Of a stretch of 16,582 nt of DNA, positions 7,814 to 15,406 are shown in pieces (the stretch's first letter is position 1; the number at the start of each line of letters is the position of its first letter). A model generated the notes under the pieces. It ran no database searches. It saw nothing but the letters and a program-made list of their open reading frames with translations, and was not told the origin of the DNA. The stretch comes from Streptomyces sp. MMG1533 (lineage in GTDB: Bacteria > Actinomycetota > Actinomycetes > Streptomycetales > Streptomycetaceae). The DNA lies in the NCBI RefSeq assembly GCF_001279775.1, contig NZ_LGDG01000030.1, positions 1 through 16,582 on the forward strand. Direction: 5' to 3'. Made by a program: the position numbers and the translations under genes.

Positions 7814-8746
7814 TCACAGGATCGCGAGGGGATTGACGGGCGATCCGGTCGCCGCGGGCAGCCGGAGCGGGGCGATCACGCAGAGGAATGACCAACGGCC
7901 TTCCTGTGCGCAGATCGCCGTGAGGTCCTCGAACCGCAGGTGGTCGAGCAGATGAAGTCCCATCGCGTGCACGGCGAGCACATGCACCGGGAACGCGACC
8001 CCCTGCACCGCGCTCGGGGCCGTGTCGTTGTTCCCGTCGCCGCCGAGCACGGCCACCTCCCGTTCGGCCAGGAACTCCAAGGCCGTCGGATGGAGTCCGG
8101 CACGCGCGCCGGCGACGTCCCAGGGGCCCAGCTCCTCCCGTCGTCGGCGGTGTCCGACCCGTACGAGGAGGATGTCGCCCCGGCCGACCCGGACCCCCTG
8201 CCGTGCCTCGGCGGCAGCGAGGTCCTCGGCCCTCACGTGCGCTCCGGGTTCGAGCCAGGGGACGCCGTGCAGCCGGGGGATGTCGAGGAGGACCCCGCGT
8301 CCGGCGATGCCGTCGCGGGCCAGGTCGACGGACAGGGCGCTCGCGCCGTCCGGCGACAGCACGTCCGCCGCCGGGACGCCGCCGTGCAGGGTTCCGTCGT
8401 AGACGACGTGGCACAGCGCGTCGAGGTGGCTGTCCACATCGCCGTGGATGTTCATGGCGAAGCGGTCCCGCGCGAATTCCAGGCCGCTCGAACCGGGTTT
8501 CCCGTCGGCCGGAGCGGTGAGCCGGTGCTGGGCCGGATCGGCGTTGTCAGGTCCGCCACGGGTTTCCACAGGAGCGGCGAGCGACACCGTACGTCCCGTC
8601 CGCACCTCGCGAACGGCCGCAAGCACCTGTTCCTCGGCGATCGTGTCCAAGGCGCCCCGGCGCGAGGCGCCGCCGGGGGCCGTGGCGCGCAGATGTCGGT
8701 GGAGGCGCCGGAATTCGGCGTCGCTCAGCTCACTGGGCGACCACAT
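7814..8746 (-). CDS. Cyclase family protein (kynurenine formamidase-like, metal-dependent)
   Basis: This 310-residue protein belongs to the cyclase superfamily (PF04199), whose members hydrolyse or cyclise small amides and polyketides with a bound metal. The core motif is HGDVDSHLDALCH (101-113); H107, D109 and H113 fit the HxDxxxH metal ligands of the canonical HxGTHxDxPxH. The GT just before the central His is replaced by DS. A further conserved part is AVLGGDGNNDTAPS followed by HVLAVHAMGLHLLDHL, matching the usual C-terminal GxxGD and LxxxGxxxxEnL regions. I start at the ATG at 8746 (MWSPSELSD), preceded by AGGGTGGGGGC. Upstream in-frame sequence is low-complexity Arg/Pro and overlaps a DUF389 remnant on the other strand. 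No signal peptide is seen. It stands alone, so the substrate cannot be inferred. Confidence 0.87.
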   Translation of the reverse strand: MWSPSELSDAEFRRLHRHLRATAPGGASRRGALDTIAEEQVLAAVREVRTGRTVSLAAPVETRGGPDNADPAQHRLTAPADGKPGSSGLEFARDRFAMNIHGDVDSHLDALCHVVYDGTLHGGVPAADVLSPDGASALSVDLARDGIAGRGVLLDIPRLHGVPWLEPGAHVRAEDLAAAEARQGVRVGRGDILLVRVGHRRRREELGPWDVAGARAGLHPTALEFLAEREVAVLGGDGNNDTAPSAVQGVAFPVHVLAVHAMGLHLLDHLRFEDLTAICAQEGRWSFLCVIAPLRLPAATGSPVNPLAIL

Positions 8747-8788
8747 GCCCCCACCCTGCGGCAGGTATCGGGTTCTCGCACGCCGAGT

Positions 8789-9168
8789 TGGTACGGGGCC
8801 GTCACCAGCCTCCCGCTCGGTATCGACCACCGCGCCCGGCCGAGGATCCGGCAGGGCCTCATGGCGCTGCTCCTGGGCTTCCTGCCGGCCGTGCCGCGAC
8901 CTTCCTCTTCGCCCTCCTCGTCCGGGGCTTCGGGCTGCAGCCGGAAGCCTTCGAACTGGTCTCGGTGACGACCATTCCGGCGGCGGCCGACATCGGGGGC
9001 TCGTCGGCATACGCCGGCTGGGACGAGGCGTGGGGTTCGCTGCTTCAACTGCCGCTCAACATCGTCGTATTGATCGTGGTCGGCACCGGCACGCTCAAGT
9101 GCCGCAGGGCGATCTGGCGCCGGGTGGCCGCACGCCGGCACGAGCGCGCGGTCAGGCGGCCGGCGTAG
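8789..9168 (+). pseudogene. DUF389 membrane protein remnant (frameshift plus internal deletion)
   Basis: Two plus-strand frames together match the C-terminal half of a DUF389 membrane protein. The first frame reads WYGAVTSLPLGIDHRARPRI and then RQGLMALLLGFLPAV (8789-8893). The match then continues in another frame from about 8884 as GRAATFLFALLVRGFGLQPEAFEL, which fits loss of one base. In intact members a loop and a helix (roughly 40 residues) separate that segment from the conserved VSVTTIPAAADIG; here they are fused directly, so an internal deletion is also likely. The tail AWGSLLQLPLNIVVLIVVGTGTLKCRRAIWRRV is intact up to the TAG at 9166. The N-terminal half is missing: the cyclase gene on the other strand occupies that place. 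The 3' end overlaps the neighbouring minus-strand gene by 17 bases. The family match is from memory of the motifs, not a search. Confidence 0.75.
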
Positions 9169-10525
9169 CAGCGGACGGCGTGTCAGGAGTGCCGCTGTCC
9201 AGGAACTCGCGGATCGCGAAGGCGATCAGCACGATCACCAGCGTCCACAACACGACCGCCACGGTCGGGTAGTTCCAGGTGAACAGGACGATCGCGGCAA
9301 CCGCCAGGATCACGCCGCCGATCCACTGCTTGTAGCGGTGGACGAACCGGCCGACCGCCCCCAGCGGGAGCCCCGCCGACACGCAGACGTCCCGCAGGGC
9401 GCCGATGGCCTTGCGGCAGCCCGTACGGGTGAGGACGGCGACCCGGGACGGGCCGACGAGGAAGGCACCGACGGCCGTCACCAGAGCGACCGCACCGACC
9501 GCACGCACGCCGGCACGCAGGAACTTGACCAGCGAGTCGAACACCGCACCGGCGGCGGCGTCGGACGCACCGGCGGGCAGATGGTCGAGGTAGACGGATC
9601 GCAGGACGGTGAGCGTGATGCCGAGCAGCAGCATGGCCGCGAACACCCCCAGCGCGGCCCCGATCAGAGCCCGGCGGCGGTGCACGGCCAGGTAGACGCC
9701 CGCGGCGGCGATCAGTACGACGATGAGGGGCAGCCACCTGCCGAGGATCTCCAGCACCCTCAGATACCACTTGATCTTGCCGACGTCTTCCGACGCGAAC
9801 ACCACGAACTCCGTGTGGACGTCCGGGATACGAGCGGCCGGCTTGAAGCCGGCGCTGACCAGCCGGTCCTTGACCTGGGCCACGATCGGTCCCACGTCGA
9901 TGGCGACCTGGCCGTTCTTGACGGACACCGCAGCGTCGGACTCACCCGTGATGGCCTTGTCGAACGCGCTGTGTGCCCTGCGGTTCGCGTTCACCCAGAC
10001 GGTGTCGAAGGCACTGCTGGAGACCACCCGCTCCACGGTGCCACTGACCAGGCTCTTCAGACCACTGGTGATCGGGCCCTTCAGGTTGCCGAGCAGCTCG
10101 GCCGCCTTCGGCGAAGCCCCCTTCTCTGCCGCCGCCTCCTCCAGCTCCTTGACCAGTCCCTCCACATCGACCTGTGCCAGGACCGCTGTGGTGACCCGGT
10201 TGGTGATCGCCTTCTGTACGTCCGGGTTGCTCGCCAGCGGCCCGACGGTGGCGACGTAGCGGTCCGTGTCCTGCACGATGCTGTTCACCCAGACCGAGAC
10301 GACTGCCAGCAGCGACAACAGCGAGGCGAGGAGAATCAGCAGGACCGACCCCGTCGACCGGAACCAGTGGTGCCGCGTGGCCGGCGACCGCCCGGTGTTC
10401 TCCAGGGTCCTCACCCTGTGCCGCAGCTCGTCCAGCTCGTCGCGTTCCCGCGCCGAGGACCGCTGGTCGCCGGACGGGCCTGCGGGGGGCTCGTCCGGGC
10501 CTGGTGGAGGTGTGCTGCTCGTCAT
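9152..10525 (-). CDS. Multi-spanning membrane protein of unknown function
   Basis: I do not recognise a named family. The 457-residue protein starts with a Pro/Gly-rich cytoplasmic stretch and a short charged, probably coiled segment (about 25-45), then one transmembrane helix (about 58-80). A predicted extracytoplasmic domain of about 170 residues follows, rich in Lys, Glu and Val and without cysteines (85-255). Four or five helices follow at about 262-281, 286-308, 338-357 and in the last 60 residues (WIGGVILAVAAIVLFTW and beyond). The architecture suggests an envelope sensor or structural protein. The ATG at 10525 lies within GTGACCATG, so a GTG two codons earlier is possible; neither has a clear Shine-Dalgarno site. 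It is divergent from the DUF6325 gene with 153 bases between them. Codon bias supports a real gene. Confidence 0.8.
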   Translation of the reverse strand: MTSSTPPPGPDEPPAGPSGDQRSSARERDELDELRHRVRTLENTGRSPATRHHWFRSTGSVLLILLASLLSLLAVVSVWVNSIVQDTDRYVATVGPLASNPDVQKAITNRVTTAVLAQVDVEGLVKELEEAAAEKGASPKAAELLGNLKGPITSGLKSLVSGTVERVVSSSAFDTVWVNANRRAHSAFDKAITGESDAAVSVKNGQVAIDVGPIVAQVKDRLVSAGFKPAARIPDVHTEFVVFASEDVGKIKWYLRVLEILGRWLPLIVVLIAAAGVYLAVHRRRALIGAALGVFAAMLLLGITLTVLRSVYLDHLPAGASDAAAGAVFDSLVKFLRAGVRAVGAVALVTAVGAFLVGPSRVAVLTRTGCRKAIGALRDVCVSAGLPLGAVGRFVHRYKQWIGGVILAVAAIVLFTWNYPTVAVVLWTLVIVLIAFAIREFLDSGTPDTPSAATPAA

Positions 10526-10613
10526 GGTCACAGGAGACCCGTGCGGACCCGGCCCCGCGACCTGGACGGGCCCGACGGGTTGAATACCGCACTGAGGTGC
10601 GGCGGCTTCCGTC

Positions 10614-10627
10614 CGGTGATGCAATGG
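10614..10627 (+). promoter_or_regulatory. Shared upstream element CGGTGATGCAATGG, copy 1
   Basis: The 14-mer CGGTGATGCAATGG lies 51 bases before the DUF6325 start. An identical copy sits upstream of the SHOCT gene at 15988-16001, and the six bases before it agree at four of six positions (TCCGTC against TTCGTA). A perfect 14-base match in two intergenic regions is unlikely by chance. It may be an operator or part of a promoter, and it lies in the divergent region shared with the 10525 membrane gene. No standard sigma-factor consensus was recognised in it. Confidence 0.5.
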
Positions 10628-10678
10628 CATTCGAAGCAGGGGGAATTTTCCATGTCATGACCACCCAGGGGTGAAGCC

Positions 10679-11131
10679 ATGAACGATGAATTCGCTGAAA
10701 TGGGACCGATCGACTATGTGGTCGTCGAATTTCCCGGCAACCGAATGACGGGCGAGGGCTTTCCACTCCTGGTGGACCTGGTGGATCGCGGCCTCATTCG
10801 GATCCTCGATCTGCTGTTCGTCAGAAAGGAGGAGGACGGATCCGTGGTCGGCCTGGAAATCGCCGACCTCACCGGTGACGGGGCTCTGGACCTGGCCGTC
10901 TTCGAGGGCGCCTCCTCCGGCCTGCTGGGCCAGGACGACATCGAGGAGGCAGGGGCCGCCCTGGAACCCGGCAACTCCGCCGGGATCCTGGTCTACGAGA
11001 ACCTGTGGGCCGCGCCCTTCGCCACCGCGCTGCGACGCGGCGGTGCGCAGCTGGTCGCCTCCGGGCGGATCCCGGTGCCGGCCGTCCTGGCCGCGCTGGA
11101 CGCCACCGATCCCGGTCAGCCGCCGACATAG
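10679..11131 (+). CDS. DUF6325 family protein
   Basis: This acidic soluble protein of 150 residues has family-typical features: an early GPIDYVVVEFPGNRMTGEG (9-27), LVDLVDRGLIRILDLLFVRK (31-50), a central acidic DLTGD, and NSAGILVYENLWAAPFATALRRGG. It has no signal peptide or membrane helix. The ATG at 10679 follows AGGGGTGAAGCC, a good ribosome-binding site. Members are common in streptomycetes. My recollection, not tested here, is that they often lie directly beside a SHOCT-domain gene; in this window a SHOCT gene lies 5 kb away and carries the same 14-base upstream element. It is transcribed convergently towards gntK, with 181 bases between the stops that hold no clear gene or strong terminator. 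The biochemical function is unknown. Confidence 0.85.
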   Translation: MNDEFAEMGPIDYVVVEFPGNRMTGEGFPLLVDLVDRGLIRILDLLFVRKEEDGSVVGLEIADLTGDGALDLAVFEGASSGLLGQDDIEEAGAALEPGNSAGILVYENLWAAPFATALRRGGAQLVASGRIPVPAVLAALDATDPGQPPT

Positions 11132-11312
11132 TCGCTCCGCCCCCGACGGTCGCGGTGATTGTCCACGACGCCGGACTCGGCCTCGATCTGAAGAGGTTCA
11201 GGGCCCACACCCGCCGGGTCGCGGTGCGGCTGATCCGGCTCGGCGCGCACCCGTACCGATGGCCCGACGCCGAAGGCGGGAGACGTCGCCGTACTTCTGG
11301 GAGTCCGACCGC

Positions 11313-11861
11313 TCAGCGGGCCGTGTGCGCCCCGAAGCGGCCGACGGCGGCCCGCACGCGGGTGAGCTGCGCCGGAAGATCGCCTGTGGCGTCCATGGTC
11401 ATGCCCGGCTCGTCCGGTTCCAGCGGCTCCAGCGTCTCGAACTGCGAGTCGGCCAGCCGGGCGGGCATGAAGTGACCGGTGCGCCGCGACACCCGGTCCC
11501 GTGCCGTGTCCCGGTCCAGGGCAAGGTAAAGGCACCACAGCATCGCGCCCGCGGCCGCACGAAGCCCGTCGCGGAAGGCGCGCCTGAGGGCCGAACAGGC
11601 GACGACCAGCCCCTCGCCGGCCTCGACGGAGTGACGGATACGGTCGGCGAGGGCACGCAACCAGGGCTCGCGGTCGGCGTCGTCCAGTGCGTGGCCGGCG
11701 CTCATCTTGGCGACATTCGCGGCGGGGTGGAAGTCGTCGCCCTCGACGAACGGCAGTCCGAGCAGCTCGGCGACCGCCTTGCCGACGGTGGTCTTCCCGG
11801 AGCCGGACACGCCCAGGACCAACACGATCGGCGGTCCATGGCGGGCCCTGGCCCCGGTCAC
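11313..11861 (-). CDS. gntK: Gluconokinase (GntK type)
   Basis: This phosphorylates D-gluconate with ATP to 6-phosphogluconate, the entry point to the oxidative pentose phosphate pathway. It is 182 residues, the usual GntK size, in the P-loop kinase fold. Walker A is GVSGSGKT (17-24). EGDDFHPAANVAKM (40-53) and DREPWLRAL (63-71) are the substrate-side motifs, ACSALRRAFRDGLR (88-101) is the family core, and GHFMPARLADSQFETLE (129-145) is the C-terminal signature. I chose the GTG at 11861: it overlaps the cydB stop by 4 bases (GTGA) and places the P-loop at the normal distance from the N-terminus. No strong Shine-Dalgarno site is visible, consistent with coupling to cydB. It is the last gene of the gdh-cydA-cydB-gntK operon, where its substrate would be supplied by gdh. 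Confidence 0.93.
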   Translation of the reverse strand: MTGARARHGPPIVLVLGVSGSGKTTVGKAVAELLGLPFVEGDDFHPAANVAKMSAGHALDDADREPWLRALADRIRHSVEAGEGLVVACSALRRAFRDGLRAAAGAMLWCLYLALDRDTARDRVSRRTGHFMPARLADSQFETLEPLEPDEPGMTMDATGDLPAQLTRVRAAVGRFGAHTAR

Positions 11862-12907
11862 GGGTTCTCGGGTTCCCGGCCGGCTGCCGTCTGCCGCAGA
11901 TCCGCCTCCGTAAGGGGCTGGAGGATCCCACGGGTGTCCAGCCGGTAGAGCAGGACCAAAGGGGGTCCGACGAGCACTACCGCGATGAGGGTGACCAGCA
12001 TCAGCCAGCGCAGCGTCGTCGACGCGCCGGCCGCCTGGGACACCGTCAGCGAGGTGGGGATGAGATAGGGCCGCTGGGCAAGCCCCCACGCCAGGACGAC
12101 CAGAGCCACGCTGCCGACCGCGGTGATCCTCGCCCATCCCGTCGCCGTGCGGTACAGCAGCGCTGCGGTGGCCAACGCACAGGCGACGGCGACCACGACG
12201 AGAGCGAGACCGATTCCGCTGGTCAGCCCGTCGTAGACGTAACGCGCGTCGTCGTGGGTCACGGCGAGGCCGACGATCGCCAGTACGGCGACGGCGCCGA
12301 GGCTGCACCAGGCCCGCAGCCGGAAGTACCCGACGAGGTCGGCGGCGTCGAAGCGGCGGGCGTCGGCGGTGAGGAACACCGCTCCGAGGAACGCGGTCGC
12401 GGCGACGGTCAGCAGCCCGGCGATCACGGAGGTCCCGTTGGACCAGGCGTCGGCGGACGCCTTCGTGCCGGGAGCCACCCGGCCCGTGGCGAGCCCCCCG
12501 ACCGCCGCTCCGAGGAAGAAGGGCGTCAGCAGGGAGGAGACGGCGAAGACGGCGCCGTAGACCCTGCGCCGGGCGAGACTCCGCGTGGGCTTGCGCAGGG
12601 CGAAACCGGCGCCGCGCAGGACGAGTCCCACGGCCGCGAGCGCCAGCGGGAGCCACATGGCCGAGAAGATCGTCTGGAACAGGACCGGGAAGCCGGTCCA
12701 CATGATGACCAGGACGAAGATGAGCCAGACGTTGTTGGTCTCCCACACCGGTGCCATGGCGTGGTCGATGAGCCACCGGGGGCGTTTGCCGCGTTCGGCG
12801 CCGCCCGCGAGAAGGTCCCAGAATCCGGCGCCGTAGTCCGTGCCGCCGGCGCACGCGTAGGCGGCCACCGCGGCCAGCAGCACCCAGGCGACGAAGTCCT
12901 GGATCAT
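11858..12907 (-). CDS. cydB: Cytochrome bd quinol oxidase subunit II
   Basis: This is the membrane partner of CydA in the cytochrome bd terminal oxidase, which reduces oxygen to water with quinol. It has 349 residues and about nine hydrophobic helices. The N-terminal GGTDYGAGFWDLL (21-33) corresponds to the conserved GGxDxGxG region, and WETNNVWLIFVLVIMWTGFP to the conserved W-x-N-x-VWL segment. Near the end, WGLAQRPYLIPTSLTV matches the CydB GxxxxPYhxP motif. The ATG at 12907 overlaps the cydA stop by 4 bases, with GGAGG and a G-rich run upstream, and the stop overlaps gntK by 4 bases. No cydC or cydD assembly ABC transporter lies next to it in this window, so those must be encoded elsewhere if present. 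Confidence 0.95.
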   Translation of the reverse strand: MIQDFVAWVLLAAVAAYACAGGTDYGAGFWDLLAGGAERGKRPRWLIDHAMAPVWETNNVWLIFVLVIMWTGFPVLFQTIFSAMWLPLALAAVGLVLRGAGFALRKPTRSLARRRVYGAVFAVSSLLTPFFLGAAVGGLATGRVAPGTKASADAWSNGTSVIAGLLTVAATAFLGAVFLTADARRFDAADLVGYFRLRAWCSLGAVAVLAIVGLAVTHDDARYVYDGLTSGIGLALVVVAVACALATAALLYRTATGWARITAVGSVALVVLAWGLAQRPYLIPTSLTVSQAAGASTTLRWLMLVTLIAVVLVGPPLVLLYRLDTRGILQPLTEADLRQTAAGREPENP

Positions 12908-14352
12908 TCGTCCCCCCTGCCTCCGGTCGTGGACAACGGGCGGGGCCCATAGGGGGTGTCGCCCTCCAGGTCCTCGGCGGCGGCTCCCGCGAGAGCGTCC
13001 TCGTCGGCCCGCCGCCATCGGCTGCTCATCTTCAGCAGGATGGTCAGGAAGGAACCGAGGACGAGTACGTAGACCACCACGACGATGCCGAACATCGTCC
13101 ACAGGGATGCCGCACGGGTGTCCGTCACCGCCTCCGAGACCCGCATGTTCTGGTAGACGATCCAGGGCTGCCGACCCACTTCGGTGGTGATCCAGCCGCA
13201 CTCCACGGTCAGCAGGCAGGCGGCGCCGGCGAGAGCGGCGCACCGGAAGAACCACGGCGATCCGGGCAGGTCACGGCGGCGCAGCCAGCACCAGCCGTAC
13301 CAGAGCGCGAGCAGGATGAGCAGGCTTCCGATGGTCACCATGATGTCGAACGCCCAATGGGCGATGGTGGCCTGAGCCGCCGTCGGGCGGTCGCTCGCGG
13401 GGACCGACGACAGGCCCGTCACCTTGGTGTCCGCGCTGAAGCCGGCGAGGAACGAGTCCAGTTGGGGAATCCTGATCCCGCCGGAGATCGATCCGTCGGG
13501 GTGCAGGCGCCCGAACATGTACTCCGGCACGTGGGTGTCGGTCTTCCAGACGATCTCGGTGGCCGCGAACTTGATCGGCTGCTTGTGGAAGACCGAGCGG
13601 GCGATCGAGTCGCCGAGCACGAACTGCACGGGCGTGAGAATCGCGGCGACCGAGAACGGCACAGTGAAGCCAAGCCGGTGGTAGCGGTCCCGGCGGCCCC
13701 GCAGCCAGCCGACCGCGTACACCCCGGCGACGACGTACCCGGCGGTCAGGATCACGCCGACAACGAAGTGCCAGTACTCGGGCCCGAGCATCGGCGTGAA
13801 GATCGCCTGCCGCACGTTGACGTTCACGGGGTTGCCGGACGGGTCGAGCGTGAAGCCGCGCGGGGTGTTCATCCAGGCGTTCGCGGCCACGATGCCGAAC
13901 GCCCCCATCAGGGCGGCCAGCGGCAGGGGCGCTCCGAGCCAGAAGTGCGTCCACGGCTTGAGCCGGCGCCAGCCGTACAGGTAGATCGCGAGGAGGATCG
14001 CTTCGAGGAAGAACGCCCACGCCTCGACACCGAAGCCGAGGCCGAAGACATCGCCCCACCGGCCCATCAGGCCCGGCCACAGCAGACCGAACTCGAAGGA
14101 GAGCACCGTGCCGGTGACGATCCCGATGGCGAACTGGACGGCCATGACCGCCGACCAGCGCCGCGCGAGCAACAGGGCGACGACGTCGCCCTTTCGCAGC
14201 CCGCGGTAGTGCATCAGGAGGGTGATGGCGGGCAGGGCCACGCCGAAGGGCACGAGCAGAATGTGGGCGCCCAGGGTGAAGGCCATCAGCTCCCGGGCCG
14301 GCAGCAGCTGTGGGGGGCCGTCCGCCAGATAGTGGTAGATCGCACTGTTCAC
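12904..14352 (-). CDS. cydA: Cytochrome bd quinol oxidase subunit I
   Basis: This is the catalytic, haem-bearing subunit of cytochrome bd oxidase. It has 482 residues and nine helices. By alignment from memory to E. coli CydA, haem ligands are H30 (b595), H195 in PEYWHFVVG and M338 in FDIM (b558). The Q-loop quinol-binding residues are K261 and E266 in QPIKFAATE, and the signature GRQPW is at 393-397. The Q-loop is of the short type, as expected in actinobacteria. The start is a GTG at 14352 with TGAGG about five bases upstream; the ATG that overlaps it is out of frame. The gene starts 45 bases after the gdh stop and is coupled to cydB. High-affinity bd oxidases usually serve low oxygen or nitrosative and sulfide stress. 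Confidence 0.96.
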   Translation of the reverse strand: MNSAIYHYLADGPPQLLPARELMAFTLGAHILLVPFGVALPAITLLMHYRGLRKGDVVALLLARRWSAVMAVQFAIGIVTGTVLSFEFGLLWPGLMGRWGDVFGLGFGVEAWAFFLEAILLAIYLYGWRRLKPWTHFWLGAPLPLAALMGAFGIVAANAWMNTPRGFTLDPSGNPVNVNVRQAIFTPMLGPEYWHFVVGVILTAGYVVAGVYAVGWLRGRRDRYHRLGFTVPFSVAAILTPVQFVLGDSIARSVFHKQPIKFAATEIVWKTDTHVPEYMFGRLHPDGSISGGIRIPQLDSFLAGFSADTKVTGLSSVPASDRPTAAQATIAHWAFDIMVTIGSLLILLALWYGWCWLRRRDLPGSPWFFRCAALAGAACLLTVECGWITTEVGRQPWIVYQNMRVSEAVTDTRAASLWTMFGIVVVVYVLVLGSFLTILLKMSSRWRRADEDALAGAAAEDLEGDTPYGPRPLSTTGGRGDE

Positions 14353-14397
14353 ATGGGCCTCAGGGGCTCGTACCGGATGACTGAGGGGAAGGAAGGG

Positions 14398-15234
14398 TCA
14401 GCCACCCGTGGCGAAACCGGGGAACAGCGTCATTCCGCCGTCCACGTAGAGCGTGGTCCCCACGACGTAGTCGAAGAGGTCGGACGCCAGCGCGGCCACC
14501 GCGTTCGCGATGTCGTCCGGGTCGCCGACACGGCGGTACGGCACGAGTCGCAGAAGCTCGGCCTCGGCCTCGGGGGTGTCCCAGGCGCTGCGGTTGATGG
14601 GAGTGCGAATCGCTCCCGGAGCGACGGCGTTGACCCGGATCCCGTGCGGCGCGAGTTCCTGCGCGAGGGTCGTCATCAGCATCTGCACCCCGCCCTTGGA
14701 TGCCGCGTAGTTCACGTGGCCCGACCAGGGAATGATCTGGTGGACCGAACTCATGCAGATGATTTTCCCGGCGGAACGGGAGACCTCCGGGACGACGCCG
14801 CGCCGCATGAACTCCTTGGCCGCCTCGCGGGCGCACAGGAACTGTCCGGTCAGATTGACGTCCAGCACCTTCTGCCACTGGTCCAGGGTCATCTCGGTGA
14901 TGGGGGCATCGCGCTGGAGCCCCGCGTTCGCCACCATGACGTCGACGGTCCCGAACTCCTTGACCATGCGGGACACCATGTCGACGACCTGGTCCTCCTG
15001 CGACACGTCCGCCTCGTGTGCGTAGGCGCGGACGCCGAAGGCCTCGATCTCGCGCACCACCTCTTCCGCGGCGTCCCGCCCTGCCACGTAATTCACCACC
15101 ACATCGGCGCCCACCCGCCCCAGACCGATCGCGGTGGCCTTTCCGATTCCAGAATTCGCGCCCGTTACCAGCGCCTTCTGCCCTTTGAGGAGCGGGAAGG
15201 CAGGGGGCCGGCGACCGTCACTGCTGGTTTCCAC
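14398..15234 (-). CDS. gdh: SDR family glucose 1-dehydrogenase
   Basis: This is predicted to oxidise beta-D-glucose to gluconolactone with NAD(P)+ in the cytoplasm. It is a 278-residue classical short-chain dehydrogenase: TGANSGIG cofactor site (24-31), VANAG (101-105), catalytic serine in MSSVHQIIPW (161-170), Y176 and K180 in NYAASKGG, and APGAIRTPIN (205-214). MSSVHx-IPW, the APGAIRTPIN block and the tail DGGMTLFPGF closely resemble Bacillus glucose dehydrogenase (MSSVHEKIPW, GPGAINTPIN, DGGMTQYPSF). That makes this substrate call better than for a generic SDR. The GTG at 15234 has AGGGAG six bases upstream. It heads the operon with cydA, cydB and gntK. It has an extra N-terminus of about 12 residues. 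Another polyol or sugar substrate remains possible. Confidence 0.85.
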   Translation of the reverse strand: METSSDGRRPPAFPLLKGQKALVTGANSGIGKATAIGLGRVGADVVVNYVAGRDAAEEVVREIEAFGVRAYAHEADVSQEDQVVDMVSRMVKEFGTVDVMVANAGLQRDAPITEMTLDQWQKVLDVNLTGQFLCAREAAKEFMRRGVVPEVSRSAGKIICMSSVHQIIPWSGHVNYAASKGGVQMLMTTLAQELAPHGIRVNAVAPGAIRTPINRSAWDTPEAEAELLRLVPYRRVGDPDDIANAVAALASDLFDYVVGTTLYVDGGMTLFPGFATGG

Positions 15235-15406
15235 TCGTGTCTCCCTGTGAGTGCCGATACGGATATCGAGGAATCCGCCCGACTACGAAAACACGGGTGA
15301 GTCAATACGGCCCGGCGGCGCGTCTCGTGTCAGCCGCTCGGGTGCTGTCCCGCGCCGTTCGGCGCAGTGTGTCCGCTCGCCGGATTGATCGGAACGGCGC
15401 AGTCGA

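Noticed and set aside
7786..7816. Inverted repeat at the 3' end of the cyclase gene as a terminator
   Set aside because: Only TGAC/GTCA and a small GGCC core pair, the stem has mismatches, and it includes the stop codon.
7598..7891. Plus-strand small open frames between YihY and the cyclase as genes
   Set aside because: No ribosome-binding site, no recognised family and strong Arg/Gly bias. They are mentioned only as a possible remnant.
8747..9010. Longer start for the cyclase gene giving 398 residues
   Set aside because: The added 88 residues are basic low-complexity sequence, antisense to the DUF389 remnant, and the ATG at 8746 has a purine-rich site just upstream.
12950..13255. N-terminal extension of cydB upstream into cydA
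   Set aside because: The CydB family starts at MIQDFVAW. The extension is a shadow of cydA, and the ATG at 12907 has a good ribosome-binding site and a coupled overlap.
13357..15300. Plus-strand open frame of 647 codons
   Set aside because: It is antisense to cydA and gdh, is rich in Arg, Gly, Glu and His without domain sense, and has no supported start.
15352..15365. Hairpin GCGCC-GTTC-GGCGC downstream of the DUF7144 gene as a terminator
   Set aside because: The stem is only five base pairs and such short palindromes are frequent in GC-rich DNA, so I did not list it.
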